Positions 52,416 through 60,908 of a stretch of 64,000 nt of DNA are shown here, one piece after another. The stretch spans positions 434,001 through 498,000 of the forward strand of contig JAJCZU010000004.1 in NCBI GenBank assembly GCA_029262235.1, read 5' to 3'. The position numbers and the translations under genes were made by a program. Below the pieces are notes generated by a model. The model was not told where the DNA came from and did no database searches. It worked only from the letters and a program-made list of their open reading frames with translations. The DNA comes from Candidatus Eiseniibacteriota bacterium. Lineage in GTDB: Bacteria > Orphanbacterota > Orphanbacteria > Orphanbacterales > Orphanbacteraceae. Positions within the stretch are counted from its first letter, which is position 1. Each line of letters opens with the position of its first letter.

Positions 52416-55400
52416 TTACCGCCCTGTCTGCGTAAACCCGGCCCAGTAAAACGGATGACCTTGATCGCGCCGCGCCCAGAGGGGGCCGCGATCGTCGCGC
52501 ACCGCCCGCGTCGCGGCCTGCAGGGAGTGTGCGGGATCCGCGCCTGCAGCGAGGCCGCGGTAGAACGCGGTGGCGAGATCGGCCGTCGACCGGTCGCCGA
52601 CCGCCCAGAGCGCTCCGATCACGACGCCGGCGCCCGCCGAGAGAAACGCCCCCGTCAGCCCTTCCCATTCGTCACCGGCCACGGCGCCTCCCGCTTTCTC
52701 TTCCGACTGCACCGCCGTATTGCATGCGGCCAGGAACACGAGCGGAGCGTCGAGCTCGAGGCGCATGATCTCGTACACGGAGAGGCGGCCGTCTTCTTCG
52801 CCCCCCGGCGCAAGGTCGAGAAACGAATACAGAGGAAGCGCGGGATCAACGAACGCGTGCACGGCGAAATGAAGGGAGGGGCGCCCCGCCAGCGCCTCGC
52901 TGTACCAGCGATCTTCCGTCGCGTCGCGCCCGCGGAACACACGCACGGATTCCGCCGGGAACAGTTTTACGATCGCGTTCGTCTCGCCCGCACCCAGCCG
53001 TTCCCCCCACGTCGCCGCGTCCGCAAATACGACGAGCTCACCCGGGCCGGCGTCACGTTCCCCGGGCTGTCCCAGGAGCGAATGGGGCAGGTAGACGAGC
53101 GGTGCGGCGTCGGCGAGCCACCGCATGTCTTGCCACGAGTCGGGCGAGGAGCCGTTCGGGTCGACGAGAGCCGCGAACGGAAAGCGGAGCAGCGGGCCCG
53201 AGGGTACGATCAGACACTCGGTTGCCGCCGCGATCTCTTCGTGCACGGGGCCGACGAGAATTTCGAAAAGGGAAGTGAGCACGGGGTAGGCGTCGGCAGG
53301 CGTGGAGCGATGGTCGGCCAGCAGAGTGCGTGCTCTGGCGACGCGGGATGCGATGTCATCCCGGCCATGAGGGACGCGATGGCTCGTGATGCCGTTCGCG
53401 TCGACCAGGAAAAGCACGAGCTCGTTTTCGAGAAAGAAGTACTCGAGCAGGACCGCGCCCGGAGCAAGTGCGGGGAGGATGGGATCCGAACCGGGCTCGA
53501 CGACAAGCGGCTGAAGCGGGCGGGCGTTCCCCGCGATCGTGGCCATGTTCCGTTCGTGCTCGGCATAAGCGACGTGCAGTTCGCGCATGAGGGCCTGCAC
53601 GCCCTCCTTCGATCCGCTTACGACGGCCTGCCGGACTTCGTCCGTGAGCACGTCGATCCGCGCGATCGAGAGCTGCTCCGGCTGCGGGGAGTCGATCGAG
53701 CTGCCGCGCGCCACGAACTCGAGCAGGTTGCGCGCCTTGAGCCGCTGGATGGTCGCGAACGCCCCGGCGGCGGCCCCGTGATCGAGGTGCCACCGCGCGA
53801 GCATGCGATACGGCGCGAAGCGGTCTTCGAGAAAGCCGGCGCGGTCGCGCACGCCCCCGAACGTGGTGCGCAGCTTTTCAATGCGGCGCACGGCGGATTC
53901 GAGCCGGGCCCGGGCGAGGGAGAAATCCCCTGCGTCTTCGGCGATGCGCGCGGAGAGCACGTCGAACCGCCAGCTCAGTTCGGGAAGCTGCGACGCGTAC
54001 TCGAGAGAGTCGAGGCCCCGCAGTCGCGCGCCCGATTCTTCGAGGCGCCCCGCTTCGTAGTCGATCGAAGCGATCGAAAAAAGCGCTTTCGATTCCGTGA
54101 TCCAGTCGCCGTAGAGGCGCGCCGTTTTGAGTGTCTCGCGCGCTTCCGCTCGCGCCCGCGCGTAGTCTCCGTAGAGTCGCAGCGCGTCGGCAAGTTCGAG
54201 CTTCGTTTCGAGAACGGCGGGCAGATGCCCCATTTCTTCGAACAGGGCGAGCGCTTTCTCGAGCCCCTCGATCGCAGCATCGGTCGCGCCCATCTTCTGA
54301 TGAACGAGCGCGAGCGCCATCAGATTGTCCGCTTCCGCTTCGGGCTCCCCCGATTCGCGCGCATTGTCGAGCGCGCGCTCGAATGAGATCACCGCGCGCT
54401 TCAGATCGTTCGTGCGAACCGAATAGTCGCCGAGTGTTTCGTTCGCGAGGCGCTGGATCGACGGATACGGGCGCGCGGCGCTGTCCGCCAGCACACTCCC
54501 GGCGATCTCGGCCGCCCGCGTTCGCTCTCCCGCTTCGAGCAGCGCGCGCGCACGGTTCAGCGTGCTGAGCAGCACCGAGAGCGTGTCGCCGATCGCGCGC
54601 TCTGCTGCGATCGCTTCTTCATAATAGCGGGCAGCGGTGCGATGATCGCCGAGCATCTGCAGCAGGATGCCGCGCGCGATCCAGAGCGTGCCCGCCAGCG
54701 GTTCCAGACCGTGCTCGCGGATTTCCGTTTCGGCGCTCTCGTAACGGGCCGCGGCCGCCTCGAACTCCCCGAACCTTCGTGCGAGATCACCGCGCGCGAT
54801 CTGCGTGAGTGCCAGGCCGACCGGGTTCGCCAGCGTGTCGTACAGAGCTTCGGCAAGCGCGAGCTGATCGTCCGCGCCGCGGAAATCGCCCCGCGTTGTC
54901 ATCACGCTGGCAATCGAATGGAGCGTTTCCGCAATGTCCTGGTGCGCGCGCCGCGACTGAAAGAGCGCGAGCGATTCCTCGTATTGCGCGAGCGCGTCTC
55001 CGTACCGCCCCAGGAATTCGAGGATCTGGGCGCGATACGCGAGCGTGGCCGCCCGATTGTAAGTGTCCCCGCTCCGCTGCTGGATCCCGGACGCTTCGAC
55101 CAGAAACGCTTCCGCTTCATCAAACAGCCCGCGGTTCAGGGACGACAGCCCCCGGTAGCTGACGGCAAGGCCCAGCCGGTACTGTTCGCCGATCGCCCGG
55201 TACCGGGCGATGGCCGAATCGAGGGCCGCGTCCGCTTCGTCGTAGGCGAGTCCCTGCAGCGCCCGCACTCCCGCGAGATACAGTCGCTCCGCGTCGCGCC
55301 ACGAAGCGAGCCCGCCGGCGTCGAATTCCGCGATCGTTTTCCGGACCAGGGTCGGCAGTTCGTCACCGGCTGCGCGGGCGCGTGCCGCGGTCAGCGCGGC

Positions 55401-55694
55401 GGCGGCCCGATACGGTGCGCCCGCCCCCGTGGTGTCGTCGTATGCAAACCGGTGCAGGAGGGCCACTACATCGGGAGCGTAGGTCGGGTAAAGCGCGAGA
55501 AGCGAGTCCACAGCGGCTGTATCGCCTGTTTCTGATGCTCCCCGCACGGCGTGGGTCATTTCCGTCTTCGAGAGCACGGCTTCCGCGTCCGGGATCATGC
55601 CGGGCAGATCGAGGACGCCCAGAACGAGGACGCCCGGTACGAGGACGCCCGGAACAAGGGCGGCGCGGTGCAGAAACGACATCAGAGAACGCAT
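52416..55694 (-). CDS. Secreted CHAT-domain (caspase-like) protein with TPR array
   Basis: A 1092-residue protein. ATG 55694 follows a leaderless-type promoter. An N-terminal hydrophobic segment acts as signal sequence and contains repeated VLVPG units. From about 150 to 700 there are many TPRs (for example LNRGLFDEAEAFLVEASGIQQ, LGRYGDALAQYEESLALF). The C-terminal ~330 residues are a CHAT domain with the clan CD dyad: His946 in SLHFAVHAF and Cys991 in LVFLAACNT, 45 residues apart, followed by GLTGAFLSAGAGVVIGALW. Both catalytic residues are intact. CHAT-TPR proteins resemble separase and bacterial CHAT proteases. Its divergent neighbour is a secreted subtilase. Confidence 0.9.
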   Translation of the reverse strand: MRSLMSFLHRAALVPGVLVPGVLVLGVLDLPGMIPDAEAVLSKTEMTHAVRGASETGDTAAVDSLLALYPTYAPDVVALLHRFAYDDTTGAGAPYRAAAALTAARARAAGDELPTLVRKTIAEFDAGGLASWRDAERLYLAGVRALQGLAYDEADAALDSAIARYRAIGEQYRLGLAVSYRGLSSLNRGLFDEAEAFLVEASGIQQRSGDTYNRAATLAYRAQILEFLGRYGDALAQYEESLALFQSRRAHQDIAETLHSIASVMTTRGDFRGADDQLALAEALYDTLANPVGLALTQIARGDLARRFGEFEAAAARYESAETEIREHGLEPLAGTLWIARGILLQMLGDHRTAARYYEEAIAAERAIGDTLSVLLSTLNRARALLEAGERTRAAEIAGSVLADSAARPYPSIQRLANETLGDYSVRTNDLKRAVISFERALDNARESGEPEAEADNLMALALVHQKMGATDAAIEGLEKALALFEEMGHLPAVLETKLELADALRLYGDYARARAEARETLKTARLYGDWITESKALFSIASIDYEAGRLEESGARLRGLDSLEYASQLPELSWRFDVLSARIAEDAGDFSLARARLESAVRRIEKLRTTFGGVRDRAGFLEDRFAPYRMLARWHLDHGAAAGAFATIQRLKARNLLEFVARGSSIDSPQPEQLSIARIDVLTDEVRQAVVSGSKEGVQALMRELHVAYAEHERNMATIAGNARPLQPLVVEPGSDPILPALAPGAVLLEYFFLENELVLFLVDANGITSHRVPHGRDDIASRVARARTLLADHRSTPADAYPVLTSLFEILVGPVHEEIAAATECLIVPSGPLLRFPFAALVDPNGSSPDSWQDMRWLADAAPLVYLPHSLLGQPGERDAGPGELVVFADAATWGERLGAGETNAIVKLFPAESVRVFRGRDATEDRWYSEALAGRPSLHFAVHAFVDPALPLYSFLDLAPGGEEDGRLSVYEIMRLELDAPLVFLAACNTAVQSEEKAGGAVAGDEWEGLTGAFLSAGAGVVIGALWAVGDRSTADLATAFYRGLAAGADPAHSLQAATRAVRDDRGPLWARRDQGHPFYWAGFTQTGR
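55611..55655. repeat. Three 15-bp tandem repeats in the signal-sequence coding region
   Basis: GAGGACGCCCRGWAC-type units occur at 55611, 55626 and 55641, each 15 bp, so copy-number change keeps frame. On the minus strand they encode the GVLVP-type repeats of the CHAT protein's hydrophobic leader. Confidence 0.85.
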
Positions 55695-55700
55695 GGCCCC

Positions 55701-55730
55701 ATCATAGCAATCTTCCCCTCCCCGTGAGAA
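55701..55730 (-). promoter_or_regulatory. Leaderless-type promoter of the CHAT-TPR gene
   Basis: On the minus strand TTCTCA, an 18-bp spacer and TATGAT end exactly 6 nt before ATG 55694. Only a weak GGGG precedes the ATG. Confidence 0.5.
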
Positions 55731-55855
55731 AAACCGCCGTTTTTGAAGGATCCGGCCTAAAAACCGTCCGGCCCGGTCCGTACGGGGTCACGAGGATCAG
55801 AAGAGCTTCCCGATGCCGATCTCTCTCAGCCAGTCGATACACAGGAGGTAACAGA

Positions 55856-58810
55856 ATGAATCGGTCTTCCCTGATTCCGGCGATACTCGCCATTTCCCTC
55901 GGATTCCTGCCGCTCGCGGCAGAAGCGTCCTGGATCAATGACCAGAACGGAAACAAGATCGATGACTACATCGATGCCGCCCACAATGAAGGCAGACAGG
56001 CGGCCTTCGAAGGCGGCGATGTGTCGAAACGCCCGATTATCGCGGTATTCGAGGGCGCGAACAAAGCGGCCGGCAACGAATACGGCGTGTACGTCGGGTA
56101 CGAATCGCGCCCGACGCAGCAGGATGTCGACGAACTCCTCGCGCTCGGCGTTCCGTATGCGAAGCCGTATCTCTACATCGATTACATCCGCACGCAGGCC
56201 ACGTACTCGCAGATTCAGCAGATGGCGACGAAGCCCGGCGTAACGCGTGTGGAAGCGGTGCCGATGCTCTACCCGCTGAATCATTACGGTGCACGCGTGA
56301 TTCGTGCCCGGGACTCGCGCGGCCTTTCGCTTTCGCAGAACTATCAGCTGTTCCCGAGCACGAGTTCGGAGCTCGGACTCGACGGCACCGGGATCGTAGT
56401 CGGTATCATGGATACGGGTGTGAACGACGAAGTCGACGACCTGAACCCGCTCTACCCCGGTCATGAAGCGCTGAAGGGCAAGTTCCTCGGCGGCGGTAAC
56501 TTCTTCGCAGGCGATCCGCTTCTGAACACGGCGCTCACGGCGAGCGAAAACCCGCGCGATCATGGCGGCGAAGCTTCGTCGATGCACGGGACGCATGTCG
56601 CAGGAACGGCAATCGGCACGGGCGGACTCAGCGGGCTCTATCAGGGCGTCGCGCCCGCCGCGCGACTCGTCGACTGCAAAGTGCTTTCGGACGCCGGCGC
56701 CGGATTCGGCTCGGCCGACGGCGTCGAGTGGGTCATCTTCAACCGCAATAACGACTGGGGTCTCACGGGCGCCGACACGATCTACTCGGGTGTTGACGTG
56801 CTGAACCTCTCTCTCGGCGGACTCAATAACTCCGACGGCACGGACGCCGGCTCGCAGATGATGAACGCGGCCGTCGATTCGGGCCTGATACTCTGCATTG
56901 CCACCGGTAACGATGATACGACGAGCTACATTCCTTCTCCCGCCGCCGCGGACAATGTCATCTCTGTCGGCGCCACGTATCATGCGAAGACGCTCTCTTC
57001 GGTCGACGATTCGGTCACCGACTTCTCGAACGAGGGGCCGCGCCTCGACGACGGCGATCTCGACAAGCTGGACGAAATGAAGCCGACAGTCGTTGCGCCC
57101 GGCTCGAACACGATTTCCGCGGACGGTGACCCTGTCGCGACAGATGGCGGTGAGTACAAACCGCTTTCCGGAACGAGTATGGCGACACCGCATATCGCCG
57201 GCCTCTGCGCGCTGCTCAAGCAGCATACGCCGACGGCGACGCCGTACGAGATTCGTGATGCGCTGCAGCACACGGCCATTCACGGCATCCCGACCGTCAA
57301 AGTCGCGCGCCCGAACGACCCGTTCCTCGTGGACGCGAACTACAACCCGGCATCCGGCTGGGGCCTCGCGGACGGATACGCCGCGGCGAAGGAACTCTCG
57401 AATTCGACGGACGGCGTGCAGGTGGTTCGCCTCTTTGCGACGGCGCGTCCGAACGACGGCGAAGTCGATTTTCAGTGGTGGACGCAGCGCGAATACGTGC
57501 ACTTCGGTTTCGACGTATGGCGCGCCGAAGACGCGGGCGGTGCACCCGGCGTTTACACGCAGCTGAACACGCTTCCGATCCCGGGCGTCGGCGATCCGCT
57601 GATCGTGAACGACGACAACCGCGAACTCTATACGTTCGTCGATAACGACACGGCGCTTACGCTGGGCACCAAGTACTGGTACCGCGTCGACTGGACGGAC
57701 GGCGGCGGCACGACTTCCGAGCCCCCGTTCCCGGTTGTTTACGGTGAACTGCCGCGTGTTGCCACGATCAACTACAGCATCGTTCACAACACGTACGACG
57801 AAGACATCAGCTCGCTGCTCGGTACGAGCCATGCTTACGATACCGGTACGCCCGAGTACAGTTTCGCGGGCGACGGCACGGATACGCAGGACAGCGCGGT
57901 GGTGATCGAACCGCAGAACGCGGGAACGGCGACCATCGGGTACATCGAGCACTTCTTTACGTCCGGTCTCACGACGGACGACAACGTCGAAACGTATCTT
58001 CCGCCGAACCAGACGCATCCCTGGTTCCTGAGCGTGACAGACGGTAACTACATCAACCGTTCGGGGCGCATCACTTCTTACTCGATCTTCGTGAACGATT
58101 CCGCCGGTTCGGCGAGCGGAACGGTCTACTCGACCGACACGCCGATGCCGCTTCCGACCATCGAAACGAGCACGGTTGTGGCGTGGATTCCCGAAGAGAC
58201 GATTCCGACCGGTGTTGCGGGAACGGCGCACTTCGCGGCAAGTGAAGGCGAAGGGTACGTGAACATCGCACTCGAGTTCACGCGGAGCAGCAACGGCGCA
58301 GAAATCGTGTTCAGTCGCGGCGCGACGCGCGAGATCAACGACCGCAGGCCGCTTCACACGAATCCGATGGTCGTGGACGACGTGTTCGTCGACTTCCGTG
58401 ACGATACGGCGATTCCCGGCGAGACGTACTACTACTGGGCCGAGATCACCGAACCGAGCGGCCTCAGGTCGATTGCCGGCCCGATCAAGGGAAGCGTGTC
58501 GATCGCCGATTTCGCCCGCTCGCTCGTGTTCGCGCCCGGTCCGAACCCGACGCGCGGTTCCTCCGTGCTTCGCCTCACGCTCGGCTACGACCAGGCGCCG
58601 TCAGGCAATGCCGACGCGCGCGTGACCGTGCACGACATCGCGGGACGCGAGGTCCGCACGCTGCAGAACGGCCCGATGACGGTAGGCAGCCACGCGATTG
58701 CGTGGGACGGACGTGATCACAGCGGTTCGCGTGTGGCCGCCGGCGTTTACTTCTTCCGCGTGGAAGCGGCCGGCCTGAACCAGAGCAGGAAAGTGGTCAT
58801 GGTTCGGTAA
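55856..58810 (+). CDS. Secreted subtilisin-like serine protease (S8) with FlgD-type sorting domain
   Basis: A 984-residue protein. ATG 55856 has AGGAGG 7 nt upstream. The signal peptide ends LGFLPLAAEA. A propeptide-like region (about 25-150) precedes the S8 domain. The triad is complete: D186 in GIMDTGVND, H244 in MHGTHVAG and S441 in SGTSMATPH. The oxyanion Asn is likely in CIATGND. After the catalytic domain come fibronectin-like and P-domain-like beta segments, then a FlgD-like sorting domain (APGPNPTRGSSVLRL, VTVHDIAGREVRTL, VAAGVYFFRVEA, ending VVMVR). It is a predicted extracellular or surface protease. It diverges from the CHAT gene with 161 bp between starts. Confidence 0.93.
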   Translation: MNRSSLIPAILAISLGFLPLAAEASWINDQNGNKIDDYIDAAHNEGRQAAFEGGDVSKRPIIAVFEGANKAAGNEYGVYVGYESRPTQQDVDELLALGVPYAKPYLYIDYIRTQATYSQIQQMATKPGVTRVEAVPMLYPLNHYGARVIRARDSRGLSLSQNYQLFPSTSSELGLDGTGIVVGIMDTGVNDEVDDLNPLYPGHEALKGKFLGGGNFFAGDPLLNTALTASENPRDHGGEASSMHGTHVAGTAIGTGGLSGLYQGVAPAARLVDCKVLSDAGAGFGSADGVEWVIFNRNNDWGLTGADTIYSGVDVLNLSLGGLNNSDGTDAGSQMMNAAVDSGLILCIATGNDDTTSYIPSPAAADNVISVGATYHAKTLSSVDDSVTDFSNEGPRLDDGDLDKLDEMKPTVVAPGSNTISADGDPVATDGGEYKPLSGTSMATPHIAGLCALLKQHTPTATPYEIRDALQHTAIHGIPTVKVARPNDPFLVDANYNPASGWGLADGYAAAKELSNSTDGVQVVRLFATARPNDGEVDFQWWTQREYVHFGFDVWRAEDAGGAPGVYTQLNTLPIPGVGDPLIVNDDNRELYTFVDNDTALTLGTKYWYRVDWTDGGGTTSEPPFPVVYGELPRVATINYSIVHNTYDEDISSLLGTSHAYDTGTPEYSFAGDGTDTQDSAVVIEPQNAGTATIGYIEHFFTSGLTTDDNVETYLPPNQTHPWFLSVTDGNYINRSGRITSYSIFVNDSAGSASGTVYSTDTPMPLPTIETSTVVAWIPEETIPTGVAGTAHFAASEGEGYVNIALEFTRSSNGAEIVFSRGATREINDRRPLHTNPMVVDDVFVDFRDDTAIPGETYYYWAEITEPSGLRSIAGPIKGSVSIADFARSLVFAPGPNPTRGSSVLRLTLGYDQAPSGNADARVTVHDIAGREVRTLQNGPMTVGSHAIAWDGRDHSGSRVAAGVYFFRVEAAGLNQSRKVVMVR

Positions 58811-58925
58811 TCGCGCCTTCATAGCCGCGTTCTGATAATGGACGGGCGGAAGTGAAAGTCGGCGCCGGGCAGGTAAGGCGCGCCGATCGGATCTTTCGCC
58901 CGTTTGTTGTTTCTGAAAGAGCGCC

Positions 58926-58954
58926 TTGCGCCGGGAATCTTCGACGACTATCGT
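58926..58954 (+). promoter_or_regulatory. Short-leader promoter for the gene at 58966
   Basis: TTGCGC, a 17-bp spacer and TATCGT end 11 nt before ATG 58966, which lacks a Shine-Dalgarno sequence. The predicted leader is about 4-5 nt. Confidence 0.4.
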
Positions 58955-58965
58955 CTGAGCACCTC

Positions 58966-59811
58966 ATGAAGCCTCTCATCGTCATCTTTTGTGCGCTTGC
59001 GCTCCTGTTCGGGACGTTCGCACCGCCACGGGTTCATGCCGCGTCGCAACTTCCGCCGGAGCTCGAGGAAGTGCGCCTCCAGACGATCGCGCGTCTCTCT
59101 TCCATCTTCGAACTCGACTCCATGGCCGCGCACGCTCCGATTTCGATCGATTTCGTGCCCGCGGGCGACCTGGGCGATCACGGCTGGGGCGGCCTGCCGC
59201 GCTTTGCCGCCGGCGCCGCGATCGCGTCGCGATCCGCGATCGTGATTGTGCCGAATCGCACGGGACGGTATCCGTTCGGCGATGTCGCGCAGACGTTGAA
59301 GCATGAACTTTCGCATGTGCTGATCTATCGCGCGCTCGGCTATCATCCGCCGCGGTGGTTCGACGAAGGGCTCGCCATGCACATGGCGCGCGAGTGGGGG
59401 AGCGAGGACGAATGGTTTCTTGCTTTCGGGCTCCCGACCATCGCGCGCGGCGAGAGCCCGCTGAGTCGCATCGAAAACGATTTTCACGAAGGCGAGTCGG
59501 ATGTGCGGCGGTCGTACGCGCTCGCCCGGGCGTTCGTGCGCGAACTGTTCGAGAACGACTATGAGCTGCAGAAGTTCGTGAGCGCCGCGCGCTCGCGCAA
59601 CAGCGTGGAAGAAGCGTTCCTGACGCGTTTCGGCGTATCGTCCGACGAGGCGTTTCGTGCCTGGGCGACCGCGCGGCCATGGTGGCGTGATATCGCCGTT
59701 GCGGTCAGTTCGGAAAGAGTGACGTGGTTTCTGGCCCTCGGTGTTTTTCTGGTCGCCGGCACGCTCGGCTGGTGGCGGCGCAAGCGAAGTTACGATCGCC
59801 TTCCCGAGTAG
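58966..59811 (+). CDS. Membrane-anchored gluzincin-type metallopeptidase (peptidase MA-like)
   Basis: A 281-residue protein. A signal peptide or anchor (LIVIFCALALLFGTFA) is followed by a helical segment. The zinc site is HELSH (H113, E114, H117), with the third ligand E134 in RWFDEGLAMHMA, 17 residues on; this is the gluzincin arrangement of the MA family. A C-terminal membrane helix (VTWFLALGVFLVAGTLGWW) ends in a basic tail. The active site probably faces the periplasm. The 3' end overlaps the convergent amidinotransferase-like gene by 22 bases. Confidence 0.87.
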   Translation: MKPLIVIFCALALLFGTFAPPRVHAASQLPPELEEVRLQTIARLSSIFELDSMAAHAPISIDFVPAGDLGDHGWGGLPRFAAGAAIASRSAIVIVPNRTGRYPFGDVAQTLKHELSHVLIYRALGYHPPRWFDEGLAMHMAREWGSEDEWFLAFGLPTIARGESPLSRIENDFHEGESDVRRSYALARAFVRELFENDYELQKFVSAARSRNSVEEAFLTRFGVSSDEAFRAWATARPWWRDIAVAVSSERVTWFLALGVFLVAGTLGWWRRKRSYDRLPE

Positions 59812-60782
59812 AGCGGGCGCGTCATGCAGTGCGGCCCGCCGTTTCCTTTTACGAGTTCGCTTCCGTCGAACGAACGCACCGTGAGCCCGGCCGCGCGCAG
59901 TTCGTCGTTGATCCGTTCCGTCATGCCGTACGCAATCAGCGTGTCATTTCCCGCGCAGAAGAAGTTGCAGGCCTGGTTGTCGAACGATTCCTCGCGGCCG
60001 GCTTCGATCAGACGAAATCCGCGATCGCTCAGATACGCGACCGGATCGACGGCCGCGGCGCCGTTTCGATCAGCCCGCACGCCTCCGAGAATGCTCCCGC
60101 GATGCAGCACAATGAGGTCCCGGGAGACGGGAAAGAGGCATCCGTCGAGGTTCAGACGCCAGGGTGCGAGTTCGATTCCGATCACCTCATCGGCCAGGCC
60201 CGCAGCGGAAAGCGCGCGATAGAGCGCGGGAATCGAGGCGGCCGACGTACGCGGCCCGTGGCCGACGAGCAGGGTGCGTGTCGCCGCCGGTTCTGCGCCC
60301 CGCCCGGCCGTCATGAGCGGGATCACGTCTCCCCCTTCGAGATACCCGCCCCCCTCGATCACGATTTCGCGCAGTGCGAGCGCTGTCGCCACCATTTCGA
60401 CGACGGCGGTTTCCGCTCGACGAACGGGCTCCCGCATCGCGCCGCGTATCCAGATTTCCGGCGCCCAGGGAAGCGTGATCAGCGCGTCGTGCGTGAACAG
60501 GAAGTTGGGGTTCGTCTCGAACGAATGGACGGCATGATTCCGATGCTCCGGGGGCACGAGATCCCCCAGCCTCACAACCGGAACGTATTCTTCGAGAAGT
60601 GAAACGAATCGCGCGTGCTGATCCGCCAGCCGCGCCGCGTCCGGTTCTTCACGGAACAGAACCGCAGCCGGTCCTTCGGTTCTCGCCCGCGATCCGTCGA
60701 AGGCGTCGTAGAGAGTGGGATCGTGCACGATCACGCGCGCCGGAGTGATCGCATGTTCGCTTTCGTCGTGGAACTCTTTCAT
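59790..60782 (-). CDS. Amidinotransferase/arginine deiminase-superfamily enzyme
   Basis: A 330-residue protein. ATG 60782 is chosen as the start of the conserved region; the ribosome site is weak. Family motifs in order are NPNFLFTHDALITLP (guanidine-binding Asp), EGGGYLEGGDVIPL (Glu/Asp), GIELAPWRLNLDGCLFPV (catalytic His replaced by the LNLDG block typical of some members) and GNGGPHCMTRP with nucleophile C319. It may hydrolyse or transfer a guanidino group from arginine, dimethylarginine or a related substrate. It diverges from the kinase at 60909. Confidence 0.82.
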   Translation of the reverse strand: MKEFHDESEHAITPARVIVHDPTLYDAFDGSRARTEGPAAVLFREEPDAARLADQHARFVSLLEEYVPVVRLGDLVPPEHRNHAVHSFETNPNFLFTHDALITLPWAPEIWIRGAMREPVRRAETAVVEMVATALALREIVIEGGGYLEGGDVIPLMTAGRGAEPAATRTLLVGHGPRTSAASIPALYRALSAAGLADEVIGIELAPWRLNLDGCLFPVSRDLIVLHRGSILGGVRADRNGAAAVDPVAYLSDRGFRLIEAGREESFDNQACNFFCAGNDTLIAYGMTERINDELRAAGLTVRSFDGSELVKGNGGPHCMTRPLYSGRRS

Positions 60783-60872
60783 CTGCGAATGATTCCCGGG
60801 CGCGGTGTAGGGGCAATCTGACTTCCCGGAACTTTCGCAGAACGGCGAGCCTGAATCAAGCGGGCTGTTGCC

Positions 60873-60902
60873 GTGACAAGCCGCACCGAAACGCGATACG
60901 AT
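60873..60902 (+). promoter_or_regulatory. Leaderless-type promoter of the seventh kinase
   Basis: GTGACA, an 18-bp spacer and TACGAT end exactly 6 nt before ATG 60909, with no Shine-Dalgarno sequence. Confidence 0.5.
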
Positions 60903-60908
60903 ACGCGC

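Noticed and set aside
55826-58357. 843-codon minus-strand frame opposite the subtilase
   Set aside because: The plus strand carries a full Asp/His/Ser triad and sorting domain. The minus frame is low-complexity Arg/Val-rich antisense.
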